Shown here piece by piece: positions 33,185 through 40,111 of a DNA stretch of 64,000 nucleotides (position 1 is the first letter of the stretch; the number at the start of each line of letters is the position of its first letter). The stretch covers positions 682,001-746,000 of the forward strand of contig NZ_JANFDA010000001.1 of NCBI RefSeq assembly GCF_040493455.1, in the 5' to 3' direction. Position numbers and translations under genes: made by a program. The notes beneath the pieces were generated by a model, which was not told the origin of the DNA, made no database searches, and worked only from the letters and a program-made list of their open reading frames with translations. The stretch is from Microcosmobacter sp040493455. GTDB taxonomy: Bacteria > Bacteroidota > Bacteroidia > Flavobacteriales > Flavobacteriaceae.

Positions 33185-34132
33185 ATGAGAACTTTGAAAT
33201 TACTTTTAGGATTTGCACTAACTACAACCTTATTGACCTCTTGCTACACGGAAGTTATTGTAGATGATTTTGATAACAACCCAGGTATTTCCCTGAACCA
33301 GTTATTGAACTCCTACGATCTTTGGTATGTAGATATTAATGAAACTATAGGGTATGGCGAGACACCTTTCTTGCAAATAGCATTCACGGTTTCGTTTAGA
33401 AATGGCGTGCTGTATGCAAATAATAATTTGGTGGGCTTTGGCCAGCAAGGTAATGGTTTTGGAGTTCCTATAGGTAATTACGATGCTTATGATATGATTC
33501 TGGATATAGATCATGTAATAGATGGTTACGATAGCTTTGATGTGTATCAAATAGATAACAATACAATAGAACTATACAATCCGTTTAATGATACATCCTA
33601 TTTCTTGAATGGATACCAAATCAACAACTTCGATTACGATTTTGTATTCTATGATAACATCCATTATTTCTTGCAAGAATATGAAGCGTGGGAAAAGACA
33701 TACACGAGCGAAATGGGAGTATTGAATGAGTTTGACAACGAAAACTATTTACAGTTTTTATCTGGTGGAAACGATTCTACATTTAGAAGTTCGCAAGATA
33801 TTCCGCCAATAAATCTTAATGACATTATATGGGATTATACAGGTGTATATGGAGTAGGAGATGTCCCAGGCAATATGTATTTAAAAACATTAACATTAGA
33901 TTATGATTTCTTCGATAATGAAAGTTTTGATCTAAGCGTTATTAATGATGCAACGATAGAGTTGTACCATCCTTCTTCAGGAACGATATATGAGTTTACA
34001 GGAAGAGGCTACATTCAGTTTTTGAGAGAGTCTGATACGAGTGGAAGAGTAACTGAATTTAAAGACAAGCCTAAGAAACGTAAACAAAAGACTGAGAAGA
34101 AGGATAACCCTAGAGAGAATAGTAGAGGCTAA
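33185..34132 (+). CDS. Conserved Flavobacteriaceae lipoprotein (Asp/Tyr/Phe-rich)
   Basis: A 315-residue SPII lipoprotein (LLTSCYTEV, Cys 20). The mature part is rich in Asp, Tyr and Phe and repeats a pattern twice: DLWYVDINET..LQIAFTVSF and DYTGVYGVGDVPGNMYLKTLTLDY; YNPFNDTSYFLNGY and YHPSSGTIYEFTGRGY recur, so two homologous halves are likely. The tail is highly basic (KDKPKKRKQKTEKKDNPREN). I recall similar proteins mis-named as nicotinate mononucleotide adenylyltransferase; no such motif is present. A sigma-54-like promoter lies upstream. Confidence 0.82.
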   Translation: MRTLKLLLGFALTTTLLTSCYTEVIVDDFDNNPGISLNQLLNSYDLWYVDINETIGYGETPFLQIAFTVSFRNGVLYANNNLVGFGQQGNGFGVPIGNYDAYDMILDIDHVIDGYDSFDVYQIDNNTIELYNPFNDTSYFLNGYQINNFDYDFVFYDNIHYFLQEYEAWEKTYTSEMGVLNEFDNENYLQFLSGGNDSTFRSSQDIPPINLNDIIWDYTGVYGVGDVPGNMYLKTLTLDYDFFDNESFDLSVINDATIELYHPSSGTIYEFTGRGYIQFLRESDTSGRVTEFKDKPKKRKQKTEKKDNPRENSRG

Positions 34133-34155
34133 ATTTTGGTTGGTTATTTAGTTTC

Positions 34156-34200
34156 GAGAACGCTCATCCGAATTCCATTCGGTTTGAGCGTTTTCTTTTT
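34156..34200 (+). terminator. Rho-independent terminator after the conserved lipoprotein
   Basis: GAGAACGCTCA..CCGAAT (34156-34173) pairs with ATTCGG..TGAGCGTTTTC (34177-34195) with one internal mismatch, followed by a T-rich tail. Confidence 0.85.
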
Positions 34201-34293
34201 CTATAAAATGTGACTTCAACACGATTTTGTGTGTCTAAAGAATAGAAGGATACACAACCTTAATCAATATTAACTTAAAACACACACAAACGA

Positions 34294-34788
34294 ATGAGCT
34301 TATTTTCATTTATTAAAGCGGCAGGTTCTGCGATTTTTGGAGGTAAAAACGAAGAGGAAGAAGCTGCAGCAAAAAAAGCTGCTGCTGAAGCTGCTGAATT
34401 AGCAGAAGAAGCTGCAATGGCAAGACGACTAGAAGAAACCATAAGAGATCTTAGCCTAGAGGTTAAAGACTTAAGCGTTCTTGTAGATGATGATAGAGTA
34501 ACAGTCTCTGGAATGGCTTACGATCAATCTACAAAAGAAAAAGTTGTTTTGGTATTGGGTAACTCTGCTGGAATTGCTTCTGTAGAAGATTTAATGACGG
34601 TTGAACATACAGAGCCAGAAGCACAATTTCATACGGTTGAAAGCGGAGATACATTAAGCAAAATTGCTAAGCACTATTATGGAGATGCCATGAAATACAA
34701 CGCGATTTTCACAGCAAATCAACCAATGCTGAAAGACCCTAATTTAATATATCCAGGGCAAGTACTTAGAATCCCGAATCTAGATTAA
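34294..34788 (+). CDS. kbp: Kbp-like BON-LysM protein
   Basis: A 164-residue protein closely matching the E. coli Kbp/YgaU layout: N-terminal MSLFSFIKAAGSAIFGG, an Ala/Glu-rich coiled-coil insertion (about 18-45), a BON domain (about 50-103, DDDRVTVSGMAYDQSTKEKVVLVLGNSAGIASVEDLM) and a LysM domain (about 112-162, HTVESGDTLSKIAKHYYGDAMKYNAIFTANQPMLKDPNLIYPGQVLRIP). Kbp binds K+ in the cytoplasm; whether this one does is inferred. There is no signal peptide. Single-gene unit with its own terminator. Confidence 0.92.
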   Translation: MSLFSFIKAAGSAIFGGKNEEEEAAAKKAAAEAAELAEEAAMARRLEETIRDLSLEVKDLSVLVDDDRVTVSGMAYDQSTKEKVVLVLGNSAGIASVEDLMTVEHTEPEAQFHTVESGDTLSKIAKHYYGDAMKYNAIFTANQPMLKDPNLIYPGQVLRIPNLD

Positions 34789-34810
34789 TTGCTAGATATA
34801 TATATGAAGA

Positions 34811-34837
34811 AAAGGAGGCTTTAAAGCCTCCTTTTTT
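34811..34837. terminator. Terminator between kbp and the DUF2480 gene
   Basis: Perfect palindrome GGAGGCTTTAAAGCCTCC with flanking A and T runs, so it can end both convergent transcripts. Confidence 0.88.
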
Positions 34838-35351
34838 ATTTCTTTTTATAAAGCGGAACCGCCGAACAAGCCTCACCATACATGATGGATTTGGCAATAG
34901 GTTTCAGGCGTTCAGTTAGCATTAGATAAGCACTGTCTGGTATAGGCTTATTAGAACAGCCCTTAATAATCAGAGGCGCATCTTTATAATCTTCAATATT
35001 GAGATTTGTAATGATATCCTGATATATTGAAGTTTCCAGAGTATTTAAATCACCAATAAGTACAGACTTCGCATAAGGCTCCAATGAAACAGTAATAAGC
35101 ATATAGGCCCAAATGGGCACTATAGCATCAGAACTACATGTCAGTGCCACATAAGCATCTTTGTATTGCGACCAATCGTGTTGCTTTACGGCTGCTCTAA
35201 AATCCTTCTCGCGAAGCACAAAACCTTCATATAGCCAATCTTTAATATCGAATAGCGCACGTTCTCCATCTGGATAATAATCCTCCAGATCAATAACTTT
35301 TAGAGGGCTTTTTGCGACTCTATTGACAATATGTTCCTCGGCGTTGCTCAT
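34836..35351 (-). CDS. DUF2480 family protein
   Basis: A 171-residue protein of the Bacteroidota-specific DUF2480 family: VIDLEDYYPDGERALFDIKDWLYEGFVLREKDFRAAVKQHDWSQYKDAYVALTCSSDAIVPIWAYML and the tail KGCSNKPIPDSAYLML..SIMYGEACSAVPLYKKK. Function unknown; no signal peptide. It lies 6 bp downstream of the DUF3127 gene, on the same strand, so they are co-transcribed. Confidence 0.92.
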   Translation of the reverse strand: MSNAEEHIVNRVAKSPLKVIDLEDYYPDGERALFDIKDWLYEGFVLREKDFRAAVKQHDWSQYKDAYVALTCSSDAIVPIWAYMLITVSLEPYAKSVLIGDLNTLETSIYQDIITNLNIEDYKDAPLIIKGCSNKPIPDSAYLMLTERLKPIAKSIMYGEACSAVPLYKKK

Positions 35352-35357
35352 TGTTTT

Positions 35358-35735
35358 TTAGAAAGGTAGATCATCGTGATCATCTTCGTTCAAATCACCT
35401 GCTGGTTCAAAAGCATCAGCTGGTGGTACTGGAGGCATACCTTCTGGTTGCGCTTCAGCTTGAAGATTTTCGATTCTCCAACCTTGTATTGAGTTAAAAT
35501 ACTTTGTTTCTCCTTGTGGATTTACCCACTCTCTTCCTCTTAGGTTGATGCTGATTTTCACCATCTGACCAACTTGGTAGTTATTCAATAAATCTGTTTT
35601 ATCTTGAACAAATTCTACCATAATGTGTTGAGGATATTGCTCCTCTGTAGTGATCACTATTTCACGCTTTCTAAACCCGTTACTTCCAAACGTTTGGGTT
35701 TCTCCAATCACTTTTACTCTTCCTTGAATTTCCAT
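35358..35735 (-). CDS. DUF3127 protein, OB-fold/SSB-like with SSB-type acidic tip
   Basis: A 125-residue DUF3127 protein. The first 90 residues (GRVKVIGETQTFGSNGFRKREIVITTEEQYPQHIMVEFVQDKTDLLNNYQVGQMVKISINLRGREW) look like an OB-fold beta-barrel. A Pro-rich linker follows and the protein ends DLNEDDHDDLPF, the same kind of acidic-plus-Pro-Phe tip used by single-stranded DNA-binding proteins to bind partners. The family has no agreed function; the SSB-like reading is inference from the fold pattern and tip. Confidence 0.88.
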   Translation of the reverse strand: MEIQGRVKVIGETQTFGSNGFRKREIVITTEEQYPQHIMVEFVQDKTDLLNNYQVGQMVKISINLRGREWVNPQGETKYFNSIQGWRIENLQAEAQPEGMPPVPPADAFEPAGDLNEDDHDDLPF

Positions 35736-35750
35736 TTAATATGTATGTAT

Positions 35751-36620
35751 TTAACTTAATAATAATTTCCATGCACTCTCTACATCACCATAGCTTAAAA
35801 AGTTTCTGGCAATCTTGTGCTTCTCTCTATGCGACATTGCTTTTATATCTGGATAACGCTCACTAACGTCATCAATAAAAGCATCGATATCTTTTTGGTT
35901 TGGCAATGCCTCTACATTACCCAGCATTCCCAAATCATTCCCAGTAAGAATCATGCTGTCCTTAACATGTTCTGGCATATTATCAACACCAATTCCAAGA
36001 GTTCTAAGCGGTTTAGGAATTTCGAAAAAGCCTGCTTTAGCTCTGCTGTAATAACTGCCGCCAGCTCTGGCAACCAAATCAAGTTTTTCTTGATTTATAG
36101 TCTCGTCATCATTCATAACGTCCTTGCTGATGTGTAATTTTACAACTTCACAAATTACCAAATTACCTGCGCCACCTTCAGTTCCTAACTTCACAACATC
36201 ATTGACCTTACATTCAAATTGTACTGGAGATTCAGCAACTCTAAAAGGTTTTACAACATCAGATTCGAGCATTGTAAGACCAGCCTTTTCAAATTCATTA
36301 ACACCTTCAGGATATTCCGTACTACTCAATGACATTTGATGAACAATATCATAGTTCACCACATTGATCACCACTTCCTTGATCGATTCCACATTTTCGA
36401 GCGTATGCTTAGTCGTATTATCTCTAACACGCCTTGCAGGAGAAAAAATCATTACAGGAGGATTAGCGCTAAACACATTAAAGAAGCTAAAAGGCGATAA
36501 ATTTGGTCGTCCTTCTTCATCTATAGTGCTTGCAAAAGCTATTGGTCTTGGTGCAACAGTACTCAATAAATGACCATGTAATCGTCCTGTTGAAAGGTCT
36601 TTAGGATCTAATGAAATCAT
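35751..36620 (-). CDS. Flavin reductase family protein
   Basis: A 289-residue FMN-binding split-barrel protein of the flavin reductase-like family. RLHGHLLSTVAPRPIAFASTIDEEGRPNLSPFSFFNVFSANPPVMIFSPA is the conserved FMN-binding start, followed by KEVVINVV and SPVQFECKVNDVVKLG. The ATG at 36620 is preferred to a TTG at 36641. It lies 15 bp upstream of DUF3127 and heads the minus-strand unit. Partner oxygenase, if any, is not in the window. Confidence 0.9.
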   Translation of the reverse strand: MISLDPKDLSTGRLHGHLLSTVAPRPIAFASTIDEEGRPNLSPFSFFNVFSANPPVMIFSPARRVRDNTTKHTLENVESIKEVVINVVNYDIVHQMSLSSTEYPEGVNEFEKAGLTMLESDVVKPFRVAESPVQFECKVNDVVKLGTEGGAGNLVICEVVKLHISKDVMNDDETINQEKLDLVARAGGSYYSRAKAGFFEIPKPLRTLGIGVDNMPEHVKDSMILTGNDLGMLGNVEALPNQKDIDAFIDDVSERYPDIKAMSHREKHKIARNFLSYGDVESAWKLLLS

Positions 36621-36744
36621 TGGTAAAATGAATTTGCACAAAGGTATCGTTTCGTGTCTAAAGTTAAAAGTTTTATAAGCCTAAACTTCCTGAGCAATAT
36701 TATTGTTATAATAGCATTATATTTAGGATTGAAAACTATAGTTA

Positions 36745-37908
36745 ATGACACTATCTTTTAATAGAAACCTAACCCGTTGGCTGATTATCCTGGCTTCCTT
36801 TATCATTATTTCACTCATCTTATGGAACACCTATTCGTTCTTTCAAAAATTTAAAGCTGAAGAGCGTACAAAAATGGAAACTTGGACATTCTCGTATGAA
36901 GAGTTTTCAAGTAATTTAATTGATCCAGAAGCAGATATTAATGTTATAGCAGAAAAGATTGTACTAGATACTACGATGACGGCTCCAATGCTTTTACTAG
37001 ATAAAAATAATGGTATTATAAGCTTTAGAAACATTGATAGTTCTGAGGTACAGAGCCCATCTGCTACTCTAAAAATAATGAATCAATTAATGTCCGAAAA
37101 TATTCCTTTGGAAGTGGAATTACTAAACAAAGAAAGAGGAAAACTGTACTATGGGAATTCTCCTTTGTTGAACAAATTGAAGTATTATCCATTAGCATTA
37201 ATTCTTATTATTCTACTGTTTGCTGGTGTTGTGTATTTCTTCTATAGAAGTACAAAAAATGCAGAACAAAACAAGCTGTGGACCGGAATGGCAAAAGAAA
37301 CAGCGCATCAAATAGGAACACCCTTGTCTTCTCTGGTTGGCTGGACAGAAATACTTAAATCTGAAAATGTTAAGGACGAATACATCACAGAAATAGAAAA
37401 AGATATTACTCGTCTGCAAACCATAACAGATCGTTTTAGTAAAATAGGGTCTATTCCAACACTAGAAACTGTAGATGTTGTACAAGAGACACAACTATCT
37501 TATGACTATTTAAAGACTAGATCTTCAAAATTGATAGATTTTGAGATTGATGCACCAGAAGAGTCAATTATGGTTAACCTCAATCAACAATTATATAGTT
37601 GGACCATTGAAAACCTGGTTAAAAATGCTATCGATGCGATGAAGGGTAAAGGGAAGTTGAAAGTAGAGATTTTGAACTCTGATAAATATGTGAAAATTAA
37701 TATCACAGATACTGGTAAAGGGATTCCTAAAACTCAATTTTCTAAGATTTTTGAACCTGGATTTACCAGTAAAAAGCGTGGCTGGGGATTAGGATTATCA
37801 CTGGCAAAACGTATAATTGAAGATTACCACGATGGACGCATAAAAGTGCTTTCTTCTGAAATTGGAAAAGGTACGACGATGCAAATCAGTTTGAAAAGAA
37901 ATCATTAA
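36745..37908 (+). CDS. Sensor histidine kinase, no adjacent response regulator
   Basis: A 387-residue membrane histidine kinase. Two membrane helices (about 12-28 and 148-167) flank a periplasmic sensor of about 120 residues. The H-box is MAKETAHQIGTPLSSLVGW with His188. The catalytic domain has the N-box NLVKNAIDAM, DTGKGIP and GWGLGLSLAKRI. The sensor domain is unlike known ones. No response regulator is in the flanking genes, so its partner is elsewhere. A small secreted-protein gene follows 16 bp later. Confidence 0.93.
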   Translation: MTLSFNRNLTRWLIILASFIIISLILWNTYSFFQKFKAEERTKMETWTFSYEEFSSNLIDPEADINVIAEKIVLDTTMTAPMLLLDKNNGIISFRNIDSSEVQSPSATLKIMNQLMSENIPLEVELLNKERGKLYYGNSPLLNKLKYYPLALILIILLFAGVVYFFYRSTKNAEQNKLWTGMAKETAHQIGTPLSSLVGWTEILKSENVKDEYITEIEKDITRLQTITDRFSKIGSIPTLETVDVVQETQLSYDYLKTRSSKLIDFEIDAPEESIMVNLNQQLYSWTIENLVKNAIDAMKGKGKLKVEILNSDKYVKINITDTGKGIPKTQFSKIFEPGFTSKKRGWGLGLSLAKRIIEDYHDGRIKVLSSEIGKGTTMQISLKRNH

Positions 37909-37924
37909 TAATAATTCATCAGAA

Positions 37925-38527
37925 ATGCGTTTCATAATTCTTCTTCTTTTAAGTTTTAGTGTGAGCAATTTTACAGGACAGGATAAAGAAATATATGTAT
38001 TTGTTGGGGAAAAAATAGAAGTAAAAGAATTCCAGCCTAAAGAGATGTTAATGGATCGTGCTTTTAAAGCAAAGTATAGAATCCTGGAACAGGTATATGG
38101 TAGATTGAATTTGGACGTAATAGCTTTTGAAGCCTATGATCATTATGGAATACCTCCATTTTCTAACTATAAGCATGTACTACTTTATGTTGTGAAAATA
38201 GATGGCAAATTTTATCATTCAAAATATCAATATTCTGCACTTTATAAAACTAAAGGAGGGGAATGGGCAGGGACTTATGCGCTTTATGATTATAACCACA
38301 TTTATAACGAACATACTACAATTGAGCCAGTTAAGATTGATTTTGAACCCGCAGTAGAGTTTGATTTAAGTAAATACAGAAAGGAGATGTCAAAGGATTT
38401 ATTCCCTGAACCATACTTTGAAATAAATGGAGATAAAGCCACAGCAGTGTATGGGCATTATATCGAAGATTTATTTCAATTAAAAAAGAATGGTGTTTTG
38501 AAAGCTAGAGGGTATTTTTTTCCTTGA
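37925..38527 (+). CDS. Secreted protein of unknown function after the histidine kinase
   Basis: A 200-residue protein with a signal peptide (MRFIILLLLSFSVSNFTGQ). It has alternating strands with many Tyr and Phe (AFEAYDHYGIPPFSNYKHVLLYVVKIDGKFYHSKYQYS) and a Trp in GGEWAGTYALYDYNH. No family is recognised. The 16-bp gap after the histidine kinase suggests co-transcription, so it may be connected to the signal. Confidence 0.7.
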   Translation: MRFIILLLLSFSVSNFTGQDKEIYVFVGEKIEVKEFQPKEMLMDRAFKAKYRILEQVYGRLNLDVIAFEAYDHYGIPPFSNYKHVLLYVVKIDGKFYHSKYQYSALYKTKGGEWAGTYALYDYNHIYNEHTTIEPVKIDFEPAVEFDLSKYRKEMSKDLFPEPYFEINGDKATAVYGHYIEDLFQLKKNGVLKARGYFFP

Positions 38528-38551
38528 AAAGCAATAGTCATCTGATTTCTT

Positions 38552-38944
38552 TTATTCTAAATTAGAGTTTATCGCTTTTGCCACAGCTTCAAAATCGTCT
38601 TTGGAAAGCGTTTCTTTAGAAAGAAAACGTGCATCTTCCATAGAATTCAAAGGTATTAGGTGCACATGTACATGAGGCACTTCCAAACCAATAACTGTCA
38701 TCCCAACACGATTACAAGGAATCGTTTTTTCAATAGCAATACCAACGGTTCTAGCAAAACGCATAAGACCAATATAGGTCTCTTCATCCAAGTCCATAAT
38801 CTTATCTACTTCTTTCTTCGGAATGCATAGCGTATGACCTTTTGCATTTGGATTAATGTCCAAAAAAGCAAGGAAATCATCAGTTTCTGCCACCTTATAG
38901 CAAGGGATTTCACCTTGAATTATTTTAGTGAATATTGAAGCCAT
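38552..38944 (-). CDS. HIT family protein
   Basis: A 130-residue histidine-triad nucleotide-binding hydrolase. IFTKIIQGEIPCYKVAETDDFLAFLDINPNAKGHTLCIPK is the typical start, and the triad is HVHVHLIP (His91, 93, 95). It hydrolyses nucleotide phosphoramidates or similar compounds. It is downstream of greA on the minus strand but separated by the terminator at 38973-39004. Confidence 0.94.
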   Translation of the reverse strand: MASIFTKIIQGEIPCYKVAETDDFLAFLDINPNAKGHTLCIPKKEVDKIMDLDEETYIGLMRFARTVGIAIEKTIPCNRVGMTVIGLEVPHVHVHLIPLNSMEDARFLSKETLSKDDFEAVAKAINSNLE

Positions 38945-38972
38945 TGAGTTACGATAGGTTAGGATAAAAATA

Positions 38973-39004
38973 AAAAAGATTCCTATGAGAATAGGAATCT
39001 TTTT
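38973..39004 (-). terminator. Terminator between greA and the HIT gene
   Basis: AAAAAGATTCCTAT (38973-38986) pairs with ATAGGAATCTTTTT (38991-39004), with a GAGA loop. A and T tracts on both sides make it work in either direction; on the minus strand it would end the greA transcript. Confidence 0.85.
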
Positions 39005-39027
39005 AAAAATTTATTTGTGAAAGCGTT

Positions 39028-39501
39028 CTATCTTGTTATTTCTAAGATGTCGAATTTTATAACACCATTAGGCACTTGGATTTCAGCAGTATCGCCTACA
39101 GACTTCCCTAAAAGCCCTTTTCCAATAGGAGAATTAACAGAGATTTTTCCTGACGCTAAATCAGCTTCACTTTCAGCCACTAGAGTATACGACATTTCCA
39201 TGCCATTCATTTGGTTTTTTAACTTCACAGTAGATAAAACCAATACTTTACTAGTGTCTAATTGCGACTCATCTATGATTCTTGCATTAGCTAAGGTCGT
39301 TTCCATTTTAGAAATTCTCATTTCTAACATACCCTGAGCTTCTTTGGCAGCATCATATTCAGCATTTTCACTTAAGTCTCCTTTATCTCTAGCCTCAGCA
39401 ATAGCTTGCGATGCTTTTGGACGCTCAACATCCTTAAGATAATTTAATTCTTCTCTTAATTTTTTTAGCCCCTCTTCAGTGTAATAAGATACGTTACTCA
39501 T
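39028..39501 (-). CDS. greA: Transcription elongation factor GreA
   Basis: A 157-residue GreA, which rescues backtracked RNA polymerase by stimulating transcript cleavage. The N-terminal coiled coil has the acidic tip in DKGDLSENAEYDAAKEAQGMLE, and the C-terminal part has SPIGKGLLGKSVGDTAEIQVPNG. Length is normal. A -7 box TATATTTG (39570-39577 on the minus strand) and a terminator-like hairpin (39538-39563) lie in the leader. Confidence 0.96.
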   Translation of the reverse strand: MSNVSYYTEEGLKKLREELNYLKDVERPKASQAIAEARDKGDLSENAEYDAAKEAQGMLEMRISKMETTLANARIIDESQLDTSKVLVLSTVKLKNQMNGMEMSYTLVAESEADLASGKISVNSPIGKGLLGKSVGDTAEIQVPNGVIKFDILEITR

Positions 39502-39537
39502 AACTTCATCGTTTTAAATTTGTGTGCTCATATAAAC

Positions 39538-39563
39538 ACAAAAAATCTCGCTCACACGAGATT
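39538..39563 (-). promoter_or_regulatory. Terminator-like hairpin in the greA leader (candidate attenuator)
   Basis: On the minus strand AATCTCG (39563-39557), a six-base loop and CGAGATT (39550-39544) run into six T. It lies just downstream of the -7 box TATATTTG (39577-39570) and about 40 bases before the greA ATG, so it would end a very short leader transcript. There is no other minus-strand gene upstream that it could terminate. Confidence 0.6.
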
Positions 39564-39638
39564 ACTATGCAAATATACAAAATATTTACGGTAAGCTTTA
39601 ATTTATTGTAAATTGCACACCTCAAAAAAAGTGATGAT

Positions 39639-40070
39639 ATGAAAAAGTTGGGACTACTATTTGTAATGATTCTTACACTAATAAGTTGCCAAAGTGATGA
39701 TAACGGCAACAACAATTGTGGGCTTTTACCAAATGTGCTAGTTAATTTTGAAGTAAACCTTGCGCTTCCTCAGTTTCAAAATTTGTTGACCCCTCAAAAT
39801 CCGGTGGTGATACCAGGTCAGGGTGTAGGAGGTCTTATTGTGATGAGAAACTTTGGAGACTCATTTGTGGCTTGGGACAATGCTGATCCTAACCGTGTGT
39901 TTCAGACATGTTCCATCATGACAGTCCAAGGCACTATTGCAACTAGTAATTGTGAAGACGAAAACAAATATGATATTAATACAGGATTACCGCTTACAGA
40001 AGGATTGAGCTGTGGACTGAAACCTTACAGGATTCAGCAAGGCGGAAATTCTCTGCTAATAAGTAACTAA
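39639..40070 (+). CDS. Lipoprotein with degenerate Rieske-like domain
   Basis: A 143-residue SPII lipoprotein (LISCQSD, Cys 17). From residue about 50 it follows the outline of a Rieske domain: VVIPGQGVGGLIVMRNFGDSFVAWDNADPN.., then CSIMTVQGTIATSNCEDENKYDINTGLPL and LKPYRIQQGGNSL. The Cys-x-His ligand pairs are not present (CS and CED instead), so a [2Fe-2S] cluster is unlikely. Similar Cluster-less Rieske-fold lipoproteins are found in flavobacteria. Function unknown. Confidence 0.78.
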   Translation: MKKLGLLFVMILTLISCQSDDNGNNNCGLLPNVLVNFEVNLALPQFQNLLTPQNPVVIPGQGVGGLIVMRNFGDSFVAWDNADPNRVFQTCSIMTVQGTIATSNCEDENKYDINTGLPLTEGLSCGLKPYRIQQGGNSLLISN

Positions 40071-40075
40071 AAATG

Positions 40076-40109
40076 AAAAGAGGATTGTTATTTAACAATC
40101 CTCTTTTTT
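40076..40109. terminator. Terminator between the Rieske-like lipoprotein and the TonB receptor
   Basis: AAAAGAGGATTGTTA (40076-40090) pairs with TAACAATCCTCTTTT (40093-40107) with A and T runs on both sides; ends both convergent genes. Confidence 0.88.
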
Positions 40110-40111
40110 GT

